Positions 25,612 to 34,587 of a stretch of DNA of 64,000 nucleotides are shown piece after piece; within the stretch, counting starts at the first letter, position 1, and each line of letters begins with the position of its first letter. The position numbers and the translations under genes were made by a program. Below the pieces are notes generated by a model. The model was not told where the DNA came from. It ran no database searches and was given only the letters and a program-made list of their open reading frames with translations. Source of the stretch: Arthrobacter citreus (GTDB taxonomy: Bacteria > Actinomycetota > Actinomycetes > Actinomycetales > Micrococcaceae); NCBI RefSeq assembly GCF_038405225.1, contig NZ_CP151657.1:2542001-2606000 (forward strand). Reading direction: 5' to 3'.

Positions 25612-25684
25612 CCCTCCCGCGAGATGGCAAAAAGTGCGCTTCCCAGCGCTGGGAAGCGCAGTTGCTGCCATCTCGCGGGAGGGG
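25612..25684. repeat. REP-like palindrome copy 3 (imperfect)
   Basis: Outer arms CCCTCCCGCGAGATGGCA and TGCCATCTCGCGGGAGGG pair perfectly, and the centre CTTCCCAGC/GCTGGGAAG does too. The stretch between them has four mismatches. The core (AAAGTGCgCTTCCCAG, GATGGC) resembles copies 1 and 2. It lies between the kinase stop and the binding-protein start, inside an operon, so it may set differential expression. Confidence 0.65.
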
Positions 25685-25747
25685 AAGCACCCCCAGATCC
25701 AGCCCGCCGCACAGACCCAGCCCACCGCACAGTTGAAGGAAAAAGCC

Positions 25748-27121
25748 ATGCCCAGTTCCCGCCGTCGTCGTTCCAGCGTGGTGCTGACCGCCGCGCTGTC
25801 CGCCCTTGCCCTTTCACTTGCGGCTTGCACCCCCGGCTCGGGCTCCAACAACGAAAGCCCCGCCGCGGATCCGGACCGTGCCGTGGAAACCGATGTCGCC
25901 GCCATGGGTGAGCAGACCCTGACCGTCTGGGACCAGGAGGTGCGCGGCGGGCAGAACGAGCAGATGACCCAGCTCAACGACGCGTTCATGGCCAAGTACC
26001 CCAACATCACCATTGACCGGAATTCGCAGTCCTTCGATGACCTGGCGACCACCCTGCGCCTGGCCCTCAGCGGCGAGGACGCTCCGGACGTGGTGGAAGC
26101 GAACAACGGACGCAACGCCATGGGCGACTTTGTTGCCGCCGGCCAGCTGCTGCCGCTGGATCCCTGGGCCGAGGAATACGGCTGGGCGGACCGCTACCCG
26201 GACAGCGTGCTGCAGTACTCGCAGTACAGCGAGGACGGGAAGACCTTTGGCAGCGGCAACCTGTACGGGCTCCCGCAGGTCGGCGAGGTGGTGGGCGTGT
26301 TCTACAGCAAGCCCAAGCTGGCCGAACTGGGGCTGGAGGTCCCCGAAGACTGGAGCGGTTTCGAAGCGGCGATGAAAACCGCCAAGGAAGCCGGTGAAAC
26401 CCCCCTGCTGCTGGGCAACATCGAAAAGTGGCCGGCCCTGCACGTCTTCGGCCCGGTCCAGGGCTCGCTCGTGTCCACGGAGGACGTGGAGAAACTGGGC
26501 TTCGGCAACGCCGGTGCCTCCTGGACCACGCCGGAAAATGAGGAGGCCGCCCAGAAGCTGGCCGACTGGCAGTCCAACGGGTACTTCAACGACGGCGTGA
26601 ACGGCACCGATTACGACGCCGCCTGGCAGTCACTCGCCGCCGGCGACGGCGTATTCCTCATGGGAGGATCATGGCTGGCCGCGGACCTGCAGGACGCCAT
26701 GGGCGACGACGTCGGATTCTTCGTCCCCGCCGATGCCGCCGGTGAAGCGCCCAAGACCACCGGCGGCACCGGGCTGCCGTTCACCGTCACCAGCGAATCC
26801 GAGAATCCGGACCTCGCCGCGGCGTACATCGACTTCATCACCAGCGACGAAGCCATGGCCATCCTGGCCGAAACCGGCAACCTCCCCGTTGTCGACACCC
26901 AGAAGTACGCACCCGAATCCGGCGTGCTGCAGGACGTGTATTCCGAGTTTGGCACCGTCAGCGCCGACGGCGCACTGCTCCCCTACCTCGACTACGCCAC
27001 CCCCACGATGGCCGACACCATGGGCGAGGCGCTGCAGGGAGTCCTCGACGGCCGGACCTCCCCGCAGGAATTCACCGAAGCGCTGGAAGCTGACTATGCC
27101 GAGTTCACTAACGCAGGCTAA
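25748..27121 (+). CDS. ABC transporter substrate-binding lipoprotein (sugar, family 1)
   Basis: 457 residues from the ATG at 25748, preceded by GAAGGA. An ATG at 25601 in the same frame would read through the palindrome and is rejected. The signal peptide has a lipobox (SLAAC, Cys27). The mature part has the family-1 binding-protein pattern (LTVWDQEVRGGQNEQMTQLN, YGLPQVGEVVGVFYSK, GVFLMGGSWLAADL). Delivers an oligosaccharide or glycoside to the following permeases. Its stop lies 26 nt inside the first permease gene. Confidence 0.92.
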   Translation: MPSSRRRRSSVVLTAALSALALSLAACTPGSGSNNESPAADPDRAVETDVAAMGEQTLTVWDQEVRGGQNEQMTQLNDAFMAKYPNITIDRNSQSFDDLATTLRLALSGEDAPDVVEANNGRNAMGDFVAAGQLLPLDPWAEEYGWADRYPDSVLQYSQYSEDGKTFGSGNLYGLPQVGEVVGVFYSKPKLAELGLEVPEDWSGFEAAMKTAKEAGETPLLLGNIEKWPALHVFGPVQGSLVSTEDVEKLGFGNAGASWTTPENEEAAQKLADWQSNGYFNDGVNGTDYDAAWQSLAAGDGVFLMGGSWLAADLQDAMGDDVGFFVPADAAGEAPKTTGGTGLPFTVTSESENPDLAAAYIDFITSDEAMAILAETGNLPVVDTQKYAPESGVLQDVYSEFGTVSADGALLPYLDYATPTMADTMGEALQGVLDGRTSPQEFTEALEADYAEFTNAG

Positions 27122-28079
27122 TACGACGACGGCGTCGGGTCGGGGCAGGCGCCCCGGCCGGGCCGGGCGGTCCGGATCTGCCGGCTCTGCCGGCCGCACC
27201 AGCGGCGCGAATGGACGGGCGGGTCACTGGTGGATCCCGTACCTGTACATCCTTCCGGCGTTCCTGGTCTACGCCGCCTTTATGCTCTACCCGCTGGGCC
27301 GCGCCGTGCACCTGTCCCTCTTTGACTGGGACGGGCTTTCGCTGGCCACCTTCGTGGGGTTCGGCAATTACACCGACATCCTCTCCGATACGCGGCTGCG
27401 CGCGGCCTTCGGGCACGCCCTGGTGTTTGTGTTCTTCTATGCCATCCTGCCCGTGTGCCTGGGCCTGGTCCTCGCCGCAGTGCTGACCCGCGCCAAGGTC
27501 CACGGCCTGTCGCTGTTCCGGACCATCGTGTTCCTGCCGCAGGTTATTGCCATGGTGGTGGTGGCCGTGGCATGGCGGCAGATTTACGCCCCCGACGGCG
27601 CACTCAACACCCTGCTCCGGAGCATCGGCCTGGAGGCGCTGACCCGCCCCTGGCTCGGGGACTACACCTTCTCGCTTCCCGCCGTCGGGCTCATTGGCAC
27701 CTGGGTTTCCACCGGACTGGTGACCGTGCTGCTGCTGGCCGGCATGGCCCGCATCCCGCAGGATCAGTTCGAATCCGCGCGGCTGGACGGCGCCGGCGGA
27801 GTGCGGGAATTCTTTGCCATCATCGTGCCGTCAGTGCGCGCCGAGATCACCGTGGCACTCACGCTGACCATCGTGGCCTCACTGAAAACCTTCGACCTGA
27901 TATACGTCACCACCAGCGGCGGGCCCGGAAGTTCCACCACCGTGCCCAGCTACGAGGTGTACCGGCGGGCCTTTGAACTGGGCCAGGTGGGTTCCGCGGC
28001 CGCGGTGGGCGTGACGCTGACAGTACTGATTTTCGCCATCACCGCCATGGTGAACCGGATCGGAGAACGAACCTCATGA
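27096..28079 (+). CDS. ABC sugar transporter permease (MalF/LacF type)
   Basis: 327 residues from the ATG at 27096, within the 3' end of the binding-protein gene. A basic, Gly-rich 45-residue N-terminus precedes six membrane helices (first: WIPYLYILPAFLVYAAFML). The EAA-loop that contacts the ATPase reads ESARLDGAGGVREFFAIIVPSV (about 225-246). Works with the next permease. No ATPase gene is in the operon, as is common for actinobacterial sugar importers served by a shared MsiK-type ATPase. Confidence 0.9.
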   Translation: MPSSLTQANTTTASGRGRRPGRAGRSGSAGSAGRTSGANGRAGHWWIPYLYILPAFLVYAAFMLYPLGRAVHLSLFDWDGLSLATFVGFGNYTDILSDTRLRAAFGHALVFVFFYAILPVCLGLVLAAVLTRAKVHGLSLFRTIVFLPQVIAMVVVAVAWRQIYAPDGALNTLLRSIGLEALTRPWLGDYTFSLPAVGLIGTWVSTGLVTVLLLAGMARIPQDQFESARLDGAGGVREFFAIIVPSVRAEITVALTLTIVASLKTFDLIYVTTSGGPGSSTTVPSYEVYRRAFELGQVGSAAAVGVTLTVLIFAITAMVNRIGERTS

Positions 28080-28891
28080 AGGTCAGCGCCACCGAACGGT
28101 TCCTGAACTACGCCGTCCTGATTGTCTTTTCCGTGCTGGTGCTCGCCCCGATGCTGAACATCCTCGTCCAGGCCTTCGGCCCGCGCGACGCCGCCGCCGG
28201 CCGGGAGGGCGCCTTCCATCCGGGCAACTTCCTGGCGGCCTGGCAGGAGGGCCGGTTTGGACAGTACATGGGCACCTCCGTGCTGGTGGCCGTCATTGTG
28301 GTGTCCCTGACCGTGATTCTCTCAGTGCTCGCCGGATATGCCTTTGGCACCATGACGTTCCGCGGCAGCACCATTCTTTTTTATCTGTTCCTGCTGGGCA
28401 TCATGGTCCCCGGCGAAACCATTGTGGTGCCGCTGTTTTTCGACCTGCGCGCCCTCGGCCTGACGGACACCATCTGGGCCGTGGCCATGCCGCAGGTGGC
28501 GCAGTCCCTGGCGTTTGGCACCTATTGGATGCGCAGCTATTTCCGCGGAGTGAGCCCGGCCATCGTGGATGCCGCCCGGATGGACGGCGCCAGCCCCCGG
28601 AGGATCCTCTGGTCCATCCTGGTGCCGATGGGCCGCCCGGCGATTACCACCATGGTGGTGCTGGTGTTCATGTGGACCTGGAACGAATTCCTGATCCCGC
28701 TGGTCATGTCCCCCACCGGAGCGTTCCGCACCGCTCCCCTGGGTCTGGCCTTTTTCCAGGGCCAGTACACCCAGGGCACCGCGCTGCTGGCCGCCGGTGC
28801 GGTGCTCGTCGCCCTGCCGGTGGTGGTCCTCTACTTCATCCTGCAGCGCCACTTCATCAAGGGCATGCTGGAGGGCGCGGTGAAGGAGTAG
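28076..28891 (+). CDS. ABC sugar transporter permease (MalG/LacG type)
   Basis: 271 residues. Starts with an ATGA overlap to the previous permease. Six helices; the EAA-loop is VDAARMDGASPRRILWSILVP (in part, about 160-180). The C-terminal YFILQRHFIKGMLEGAVKE ending is typical of MalG-type permeases. Ends convergent with, and six bases from, the GntR gene. Confidence 0.92.
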   Translation: MKVSATERFLNYAVLIVFSVLVLAPMLNILVQAFGPRDAAAGREGAFHPGNFLAAWQEGRFGQYMGTSVLVAVIVVSLTVILSVLAGYAFGTMTFRGSTILFYLFLLGIMVPGETIVVPLFFDLRALGLTDTIWAVAMPQVAQSLAFGTYWMRSYFRGVSPAIVDAARMDGASPRRILWSILVPMGRPAITTMVVLVFMWTWNEFLIPLVMSPTGAFRTAPLGLAFFQGQYTQGTALLAAGAVLVALPVVVLYFILQRHFIKGMLEGAVKE

Positions 28892-28897
28892 GACCGG

Positions 28898-29617
28898 CTA
28901 GTCCTGCTGCCGGCCGCCGGAGGGGGCGTCGCGTGCGGACATCACCTGGCGCAGGTGGGCGGCCAGCAGTTCGCCGGAATGCACAATGTGCGCGCTCATG
29001 GCAGCGCGGGCCGCTTCGGGGTCCCTGACGCTGAGCGCGTCGATAATGGCACCGTGATCATGCTGTGTTGCCGCCGGCCAGCCTTCAATGCTGGGATAAA
29101 AATGCCGCGGCACGTACCGGGTGCACAGCCGCAGGACCCACAGCAGCTTCGGAGCTTCCACCACATGGTTGAGCGCATAGTGGAAGTTGTGGTTCTTTTC
29201 TTCGAGAAGTGCAAGATCGCCCCGTACGGCCGCCGCCTGCATTTCGAAGTGCAGGGCCGAAAGGTTCCGGAATTCCTCGTCCGTAATAACCGAGGCCGCC
29301 CGAAAAGCCAGCTCTCCCGCCACAGAGGCGTGCACCGAAAAGACGTCTTCAATATCGGCGGCGCTGAGCGGATGAACGCTAAAGCCCTTTCCCCGGGTGA
29401 GGTCCACAAAACCCTCAACCCGCAGTGACAGCAGGGCCTCCCGGATCGGTGTCACCGACACACCGAGATGTTCGGCCAGTTCATCGATCACCAGCGGTTC
29501 ATCCGGCACTAAATGCCCGGCGATAATCAATTCCCGTACATAGCCCGCGGCGAATTCGCTGAGGTTTCCGCGGCGCAGCTCGCTGTCATTCTTTATGTCA
29601 TAGTCGGGAAGCGGCAC
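28898..29617 (-). CDS. GntR-family regulator, FCD subfamily
   Basis: 239 residues from a GTG at 29617. The open frame reaches further upstream, but into the PrpD stop region. The winged helix (about 20-80) reads YVRELIIAGHLVPDEPLVID then LGVSVTPIREALLSL. The C-terminal FCD domain has conserved metal-site histidines within HFEMQ, NHNFHYAL and HIVHSGELL. Last gene of the catabolic operon, eight bases after the MmgE/PrpD stop, so it probably regulates the operon and itself in response to a carboxylate intermediate. Confidence 0.88.
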   Translation of the reverse strand: MPLPDYDIKNDSELRRGNLSEFAAGYVRELIIAGHLVPDEPLVIDELAEHLGVSVTPIREALLSLRVEGFVDLTRGKGFSVHPLSAADIEDVFSVHASVAGELAFRAASVITDEEFRNLSALHFEMQAAAVRGDLALLEEKNHNFHYALNHVVEAPKLLWVLRLCTRYVPRHFYPSIEGWPAATQHDHGAIIDALSVRDPEAARAAMSAHIVHSGELLAAHLRQVMSARDAPSGGRQQD

Positions 29618-29624
29618 CTTGTTA

Positions 29625-31016
29625 CTATACGACGGCGGTGCGGGACGGCTGCACCACCTGCACAATGGCAGCGCGCATATCGGCAACGGAGGCGCCGTTG
29701 GCTGTTTCCCCAATGATCCGCAGCACTGCGGCGGCGGCTCCGGTTCCCATCAGACCACCGGCTTTCTCCAGCAGGTCCTCCCGGCTGACCCGGTGCGCCG
29801 GCGAACCGCGGAAACCGTCCGTTGATGCCTCAAGGATGCTGCCGTCCCGCAGCCTGATGGACATTTCAGCGGTCCAGGCTTCCGGAAAGGCCTCCTCCAC
29901 TGCCGGGGAGGTGACGCAGGTGATCCGGCGCATCAGCGGAAGCAGCGTTCGGGCCAGTTCCGGCGCCTGATCGAACTGCTCCACCGTGGCGGTTCCGCTG
30001 CTGAGCGCCAGGGCCGCGCCGAAGCGCATATTAAACTGGGCGTCCACCGGCGTCTCCACCTTCAGCTTTGCCTCCGGAGGGTTGCTGATCAGCCGGGCGC
30101 CGGCCGAGATGACCGCCAGCGTCACGGAGTCGATGGTCTCTTCCGAGAGTTCCGGATGCTCGCGTTTTGCCTCCAGCAGCAGGTCCAGGTTTCCGTGCAT
30201 GTACCGGCAGCAGGGGTACAGCTTGATGCTCGTCAGCCAGGCATAGCGCCCGGCCACCAGGTCCGCGCCGCGGCCGGGAATGAATCCGGCGCCGTACTGG
30301 GTCAGGAATCCGTCGCGCCCCTCGATCGAGCGTTCCGGGGCGGTGAACCCGGCGGCGGCCAGCCGGGCGGCCCTGATTCCGACGGCGGCGGCGTGCCCGG
30401 CATTCAGCCGTTTGGTCCAGGACCCGTCGGAGAGGAATTCGAGGCTGCCCGCGGCCATGTCGGCAGCGAGCGAGATGGCGTGCGTGGCGCGGGTTTCCTC
30501 AAAGCCGAGCAGCCGTGCTGCGGCGGCAGCGGAGCCGAGCGCCCCGGCAACAGCCGTGGGATGGAAACCCCGGGCGTAGCTTTCGGCGGCGCCGAGGATT
30601 ACTCCGGCGTCGCACATCACGTCGTAGCCAACCGCGGCTGCGGTGAGCAGCTCCTCCAGGGTTGCTCCCTGTTCCTCCGCCAGGGCGATGGCCGCGGAAA
30701 AGACCACCACTCCCGGATGCAGTGATGCCTCCTCAAAGGTGTCGTCCAGCTCCAGCCCGTGGGCGGTGATGCCGTTGAGCAGCGCGGCGTCCTCGGCCCC
30801 GGTGCGCAGGCTTGTGCCGAACACCGCAGCTGCACCGTCCGGTGACAGGGAGGACTCGTAGGCCTTCACGGCAGCGAGCGCGGATTCGCGGCTGGCGCCT
30901 CCGGCGGTGACCGCCAGATAGTCGAACAGCAGGGACCGCATCCACGCCGAGTACTCGTCCCCCAGATGATGGTTGGCTATGGCGTGGCGGGCATATTGGC
31001 GGGCCAGGGGTGTCAT
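29625..31016 (-). CDS. MmgE/PrpD family protein
   Basis: 463 residues from the ATG at 31016, which overlaps the CoA-transferase stop (ATGA). Family signs include DYLAVTAGGASRESAL near the N-terminus, LNGITAHGLELDDTFEEASLHPG (in parts, ~90-112), ARGFHPTAVAGALGSAAAAA (about 150-170) and the C-terminal DGSILEAST block. The family includes 2-methylcitrate dehydratase (PrpD), cis-aconitate decarboxylase and imine/oxygenated-ring enzymes. No methylcitrate synthase is nearby, so a PrpD role in propionate catabolism is not supported. It likely dehydrates or decarboxylates a branched polycarboxylate. Confidence 0.9.
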   Translation of the reverse strand: MTPLARQYARHAIANHHLGDEYSAWMRSLLFDYLAVTAGGASRESALAAVKAYESSLSPDGAAAVFGTSLRTGAEDAALLNGITAHGLELDDTFEEASLHPGVVVFSAAIALAEEQGATLEELLTAAAVGYDVMCDAGVILGAAESYARGFHPTAVAGALGSAAAAARLLGFEETRATHAISLAADMAAGSLEFLSDGSWTKRLNAGHAAAVGIRAARLAAAGFTAPERSIEGRDGFLTQYGAGFIPGRGADLVAGRYAWLTSIKLYPCCRYMHGNLDLLLEAKREHPELSEETIDSVTLAVISAGARLISNPPEAKLKVETPVDAQFNMRFGAALALSSGTATVEQFDQAPELARTLLPLMRRITCVTSPAVEEAFPEAWTAEMSIRLRDGSILEASTDGFRGSPAHRVSREDLLEKAGGLMGTGAAAAVLRIIGETANGASVADMRAAIVQVVQPSRTAVV

Positions 31017-32173
31017 GATGCTCTCCGTTCCGCCCGAAGCGCGGTGGCCTCGAGCTTGACGCGCTCTGTGTCGGCGCCCAGGGCGGGCACCGAGCCTTCG
31101 GCGGCGCGGTACCCGGCGGCGGTCACCGGCGGCAGCAGCCCGCGGGCGGTCCCGTGCGGGGTTTCGACGTCGATCCAGCGCGCCCGCTCGGCCAGCTGGG
31201 GATGGTTCCCGAAGCCGGCCATGTCCCGCAGCTTCGCGTTGGCAATGCCGCACTCATCCAGCAGGGTGACGACGTCGCCGCTGGTTTTGCGCGCCAGTGC
31301 GGCACCCACAAGCGCATCCAGTTCGTTGCGGTGCTTCACCCGTTGGTCGTTGCGGTGGAAACGCTGGTCGGCGGCCAGCCCGGAGTCTCCCAGGACCGTG
31401 GCGCACAGCCGCTGCCACTCGGCGTCGTTCTGGATGCCGAGGAACACCGTTCCGTCGGTGGTCCCGAACGGGCCGTAGGGGGCGATGGTTGGGTGCGCCG
31501 CACCGCTTCTGGCTGGCTGCGTGCCCGAGTACGCCGCGTACAGGAAGGGCTGCTGCATCCATTCCCCCAGGGCCTCCAGCATCGTCACTTCCAGGCGGTC
31601 TCCGCGTCCGGTTTTGCCGCGCTGGATAAGAGCGGTGAGCACCCCGGCGTAGACGTACATTCCGGTGGCGATGTCCGCGATGGAAATGCCCACCTTGGAG
31701 GGTTGATCCGGGGTGCCGGTCACGGACAGCAGCCCGGCTTCACATTGAATGAGCAGGTCGTAGGCCTTTTTGGTGGTCAGGGAACCGCCGCGTCCGTAGC
31801 CGGACACATCCACGTAAATCAGGCCCGGGTTGTCAGCGGCCAGAAGATCGTAGCCAAACCCGGCTCGCTCCAGCGCCCCGGGCGCGAGGTTTTGCACAAG
31901 TACGTCCGCCTGCAGCACCAGCTCGTGCAGGACGGCGGCGTCCTCGGCGGATTTCAAATCCAGGACCACCGATTCCTTGCCCCGGTTGAGCCAGACAAAA
32001 AAGCTGGAATCGCCCAGCACGGTGGAATCATAACCGCGGGCAAAGTCTCCCGTTCCGCGCTCAATCTTGATGACGCGCGCCCCGAGATCGGCGAGCTGGC
32101 GGGTGCCGAAGGGCGCCGCGACGGCCTGTTCAATGCTCACCACGGTGATGCCCTCCAGCGGCAGGCCAGTCAT
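31013..32173 (-). CDS. CaiB/BaiF family III CoA-transferase
   Basis: 386 residues. Starts LEGITVVSIEQAVAAPFGTRQLADLGA, the family N-terminus. The GD-FARGYDS and NRGKESVVLDLKS segments (about 40-75) and LVQNLAPGALERAGFGYD are the canonical CoA-binding and dimer-interlocking parts. The catalytic aspartate expected near residue 165-170 lies in GISIADIATGMY. Moves CoA between carboxylic acids without free intermediates. Coupled to MaoC upstream and PrpD downstream by ATGA overlaps. Confidence 0.92.
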   Translation of the reverse strand: MTGLPLEGITVVSIEQAVAAPFGTRQLADLGARVIKIERGTGDFARGYDSTVLGDSSFFVWLNRGKESVVLDLKSAEDAAVLHELVLQADVLVQNLAPGALERAGFGYDLLAADNPGLIYVDVSGYGRGGSLTTKKAYDLLIQCEAGLLSVTGTPDQPSKVGISIADIATGMYVYAGVLTALIQRGKTGRGDRLEVTMLEALGEWMQQPFLYAAYSGTQPARSGAAHPTIAPYGPFGTTDGTVFLGIQNDAEWQRLCATVLGDSGLAADQRFHRNDQRVKHRNELDALVGAALARKTSGDVVTLLDECGIANAKLRDMAGFGNHPQLAERARWIDVETPHGTARGLLPPVTAAGYRAAEGSVPALGADTERVKLEATALRAERRAS

Positions 32174-32715
32174 CCGGCCGCCTCCGGCAGGGAGGAAACC
32201 CCGGGCAGCGAGGACTCGTCCGGCACCGGCGCCGCCCGGTCCGGGAGGAAACCCCTGCGGTACACCAAAAAAGTGCGCCGGAACCGGATGACAATGGTGC
32301 CGTCCTGATTAAATCCCTCGGTGGCCACCTCCACCACGCCGACACCGGGCCGGGATTTGGAGGGCCGGGCGGCAAGCACCTTGGACCGGGAATAGATGGT
32401 GTCCCCCACCAGCACCGGATGCGGCAGCCGGACCTCATCCCAGCCCAGATTGGCAAACACGTTCATCGACAGGTCAATCGTTGACTGGCCCGTGACCAGC
32501 GCGAGGGTGAAGCAGGAGTTGACCAGCGGCGCCCCGAACTCGGTGTCCTGCGCAAGGCTGGAGTCCACATGCACCTTGGCCACGTTCTGCGTCATCAGGG
32601 TCAGTGACTGGTTGTCGTAGTCCGTGACCGTCTTGCCGAACGGATGGTTGTAGATGTCCCCCGGGGTGAAATCCTCAAAGAGCCGTCCGGTCCATCCCTG
32701 CACCGCAGCGCTCAT
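32170..32715 (-). CDS. MaoC-family dehydratase/hydratase
   Basis: 181 residues from the ATG at 32715, with GAGGAG eight bases upstream. Hot-dog fold enoyl-CoA or mesaconyl-CoA hydratase type: LFEDFTPGDIYNHPFGKTVTDYDN at the N-terminus, the DSSLAQDTEFGAPLVNSCF region that replaces the classic hydratase D-x4-H motif, and LGWDEVRLPHPVLVGDTIYS. A Pro-rich C-terminal tail follows. Likely hydrates an unsaturated CoA ester made by the acyl-CoA dehydrogenase of the divergent operon. Confidence 0.85.
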   Translation of the reverse strand: MSAAVQGWTGRLFEDFTPGDIYNHPFGKTVTDYDNQSLTLMTQNVAKVHVDSSLAQDTEFGAPLVNSCFTLALVTGQSTIDLSMNVFANLGWDEVRLPHPVLVGDTIYSRSKVLAARPSKSRPGVGVVEVATEGFNQDGTIVIRFRRTFLVYRRGFLPDRAAPVPDESSLPGVSSLPEAAG

Positions 32716-32726
32716 GCCTGTGCTCC

Positions 32727-34142
32727 TCAAAGCTTGACGATGACGGTCTTTGTTGCGGTGTACGCGTCCAGGGATTCGTAACCCTTCTCCCGCCCATAGC
32801 CCGATTTTTTGAACCCGCCGAAGGGGTACTCCACCCCGCCGCCGGCGCCGAAGGCGTTCACATACACCTGCCCGGCCAGCACGGAACCGGCGAGCCGGTG
32901 CGCGCGTGACACGTCGCTGGTCCATACCGCGGCCATGAGCGCGTAGTCGGTGCCGTTGGCCAGGGCCACGGCTTCCTCCTCGGTCTGAAAGGGAGTGGAC
33001 ACCAGCACCGGCCCGAAGACCTCCTCACGGGCAATCCGGGAGGCCGGATCAACATCGGAGATCAGGGTCGGCAGGAAGAATGCGCCATCGCCGAGTCCGT
33101 CCGGGGCCAGTCCGCCGGTGACGATCTTGCCCTGGGCCTCATCCACGAAGCCGCGCACACGCTGCTGCTGCTTGAGGGAAATCAGCGGGCCGAGATCCCG
33201 GTCCTCCATGCCGGGGCCGATGGTGGTGGCGGCAAAGGCTGCCTCAAGCCGGCCGATCAGTTCCTGTGCGATGGAAGAGTGCACCACCAGGCGTGATCCG
33301 GCCGAGCAGGTCTGGCCGGCGTTTTGCAGGATGCCCTTGGTCACGAAGGTGGTCACGGTGTCCAGATCGGCGTCGGGGAAGACGATGTGCGGAGATTTTC
33401 CGCCCAGCTCGAGCACGGCCGGGACTACGTTCTGCGCCGCAGAGGCAGCGATGCTGGTTCCCACGGTGGTGGATCCCACAAAGCCGATGTGGTCGATGCC
33501 GGGATGCGCCGCCAGTGCGGCGCCGGCCTCGTTGCCGATACCGGGAACCACGTTCAGCACTCCGGCGGGTATGCCCACTTCGACGGCGAGTTCGGCCACG
33601 CGCACCGCGGTCCGCGGAGTCTCATCGGCCGGCTTCACCACCGAGGTGTTGCCGGTGGCAAGTGCCGGAGCGACGGCCCGCCCGAACAGCTGCATGGGAT
33701 AGTTCCAGGCGATGATGCTTCCGGCCACGCCCAGCGGCTCGCGCCGCGTGTAGACGTGGAAGCCCGGATCCACCGGCAGAGCCAGGCCGTAGTAGGAATC
33801 GATGGCACGGCCGTAGAACTGAAAATACCGGGCCAGGACGACGGCGTCGTTGCGGGCCTGGCTCAGGGGCTTGCCGGTGTCTTCGCTTTCCAGCACCGCC
33901 AGGGCTTCCTTGTTCTCCAGGATGGCGCGGGCCAGGGCTTCCAGAAGGTTGGCGCGCTCTTCCGGTTTGATGGCCGCCCATCCAGGCTGGGCGGCCCGGG
34001 CGGCCTGGACGGCCTGGTCCACCAGCGCCGCATCGGCCCGCACCACGGTGCCCAGGACAGCGGAGGTGGACGGGTTGATGTTTTCGTACGAGGCTGGGCC
34101 GTCAATGTGCTTACCACCGATGTAGGCCTGGATGTCAGACAT
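32727..34142 (-). CDS. NAD(P)-dependent aldehyde dehydrogenase
   Basis: 471 residues. Catalytic cysteine in NAGQTCSAGSRLVVHS, glutamate in PAVLELGGKSPHIVF and the cofactor motif GFVSTTVGTSIA-type GxTxxG (VGSTTVG). Length and spacing fit betaine/semialdehyde-type class ALDH. Its N-terminus overlaps the end of the FmdB-type gene by eight bases. In this context it probably oxidises a semialdehyde to an acid before CoA transfer. Confidence 0.93.
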   Translation of the reverse strand: MSDIQAYIGGKHIDGPASYENINPSTSAVLGTVVRADAALVDQAVQAARAAQPGWAAIKPEERANLLEALARAILENKEALAVLESEDTGKPLSQARNDAVVLARYFQFYGRAIDSYYGLALPVDPGFHVYTRREPLGVAGSIIAWNYPMQLFGRAVAPALATGNTSVVKPADETPRTAVRVAELAVEVGIPAGVLNVVPGIGNEAGAALAAHPGIDHIGFVGSTTVGTSIAASAAQNVVPAVLELGGKSPHIVFPDADLDTVTTFVTKGILQNAGQTCSAGSRLVVHSSIAQELIGRLEAAFAATTIGPGMEDRDLGPLISLKQQQRVRGFVDEAQGKIVTGGLAPDGLGDGAFFLPTLISDVDPASRIAREEVFGPVLVSTPFQTEEEAVALANGTDYALMAAVWTSDVSRAHRLAGSVLAGQVYVNAFGAGGGVEYPFGGFKKSGYGREKGYESLDAYTATKTVIVKL

Positions 34143-34587
34143 GCTTTTCTCCTGATGTGCTTGGCTTCGCGCCGGGCGCCTTCGGCGCTGCAGCCTGCGC
34201 TGCTGCGGCTTTGCCGGCGTCGCGGACTGCGGTTCCTATGTCGTCTCCGGCACGGAGCGGCCGGCCGGAGAAGATGCCTTCGTGGGCAAGCACCGGACGG
34301 CGGTCACCCGCCAACTCCGGATATTTGGCCTCGACCTTCTCGCGTTCCTCCACGCGTTTGCGCCAGTGCGAGATGGCATCGGGATGGCCGCCTCCCACCG
34401 CGTTCCAGCTTCGGGGCATGGCCTCACGGCTGATCCCGGCGCTGGCGGCGTTGCCGACCTGCACTGCGGTAAAGAGCTTGCGGCTCGAGGCTCCGCAGGC
34501 CGGGCAGTCAGGGTTGGGCGCGCCCATCGAAGGGACACCGGCCTCAAACCGGTGTCCCTCCGCGCAGCGGTAGTCGTTGAGGATCAC
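34135..34587 (-). CDS. FmdB-type zinc-ribbon protein
   Basis: 150 residues from a GTG at 34587 in a GTGA overlap with the lactonase-like gene. The N-terminal ribbon runs [17 protein letters not shown] then CPACG (Cys at ~8, 33 and 36, with a Cys-x3-Gly-His variant in place of the first CxxC). The next segment, [14 protein letters not shown], is typical of the FmdB regulators that accompany amidase genes. The C-terminal 100 residues are charged, then Ala/Pro-rich. Might be a regulator or a small accessory protein in the pathway. Confidence 0.75.
   Translation of the reverse strand: MILNDYRCAEGHRFEAGVPSMGAPNPDCPACGASSRKLFTAVQVGNAASAGISREAMPRSWNAVGGGHPDAISHWRKRVEEREKVEAKYPELAGDRRPVLAHEGIFSGRPLRAGDDIGTAVRDAGKAAAAQAAAPKAPGAKPSTSGEKHV

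Noticed and set aside
25601-25747. Upstream start (ATG at 25601) for the sugar-binding protein
   Set aside because: It would translate the palindrome and put about 50 residues before the signal peptide. The ATG at 25748 has a ribosome-binding site.
29625-31016. PrpD as part of a methylcitrate (propionate) cycle
   Set aside because: No methylcitrate synthase or methylisocitrate lyase is nearby; the family includes other dehydratases and decarboxylases.
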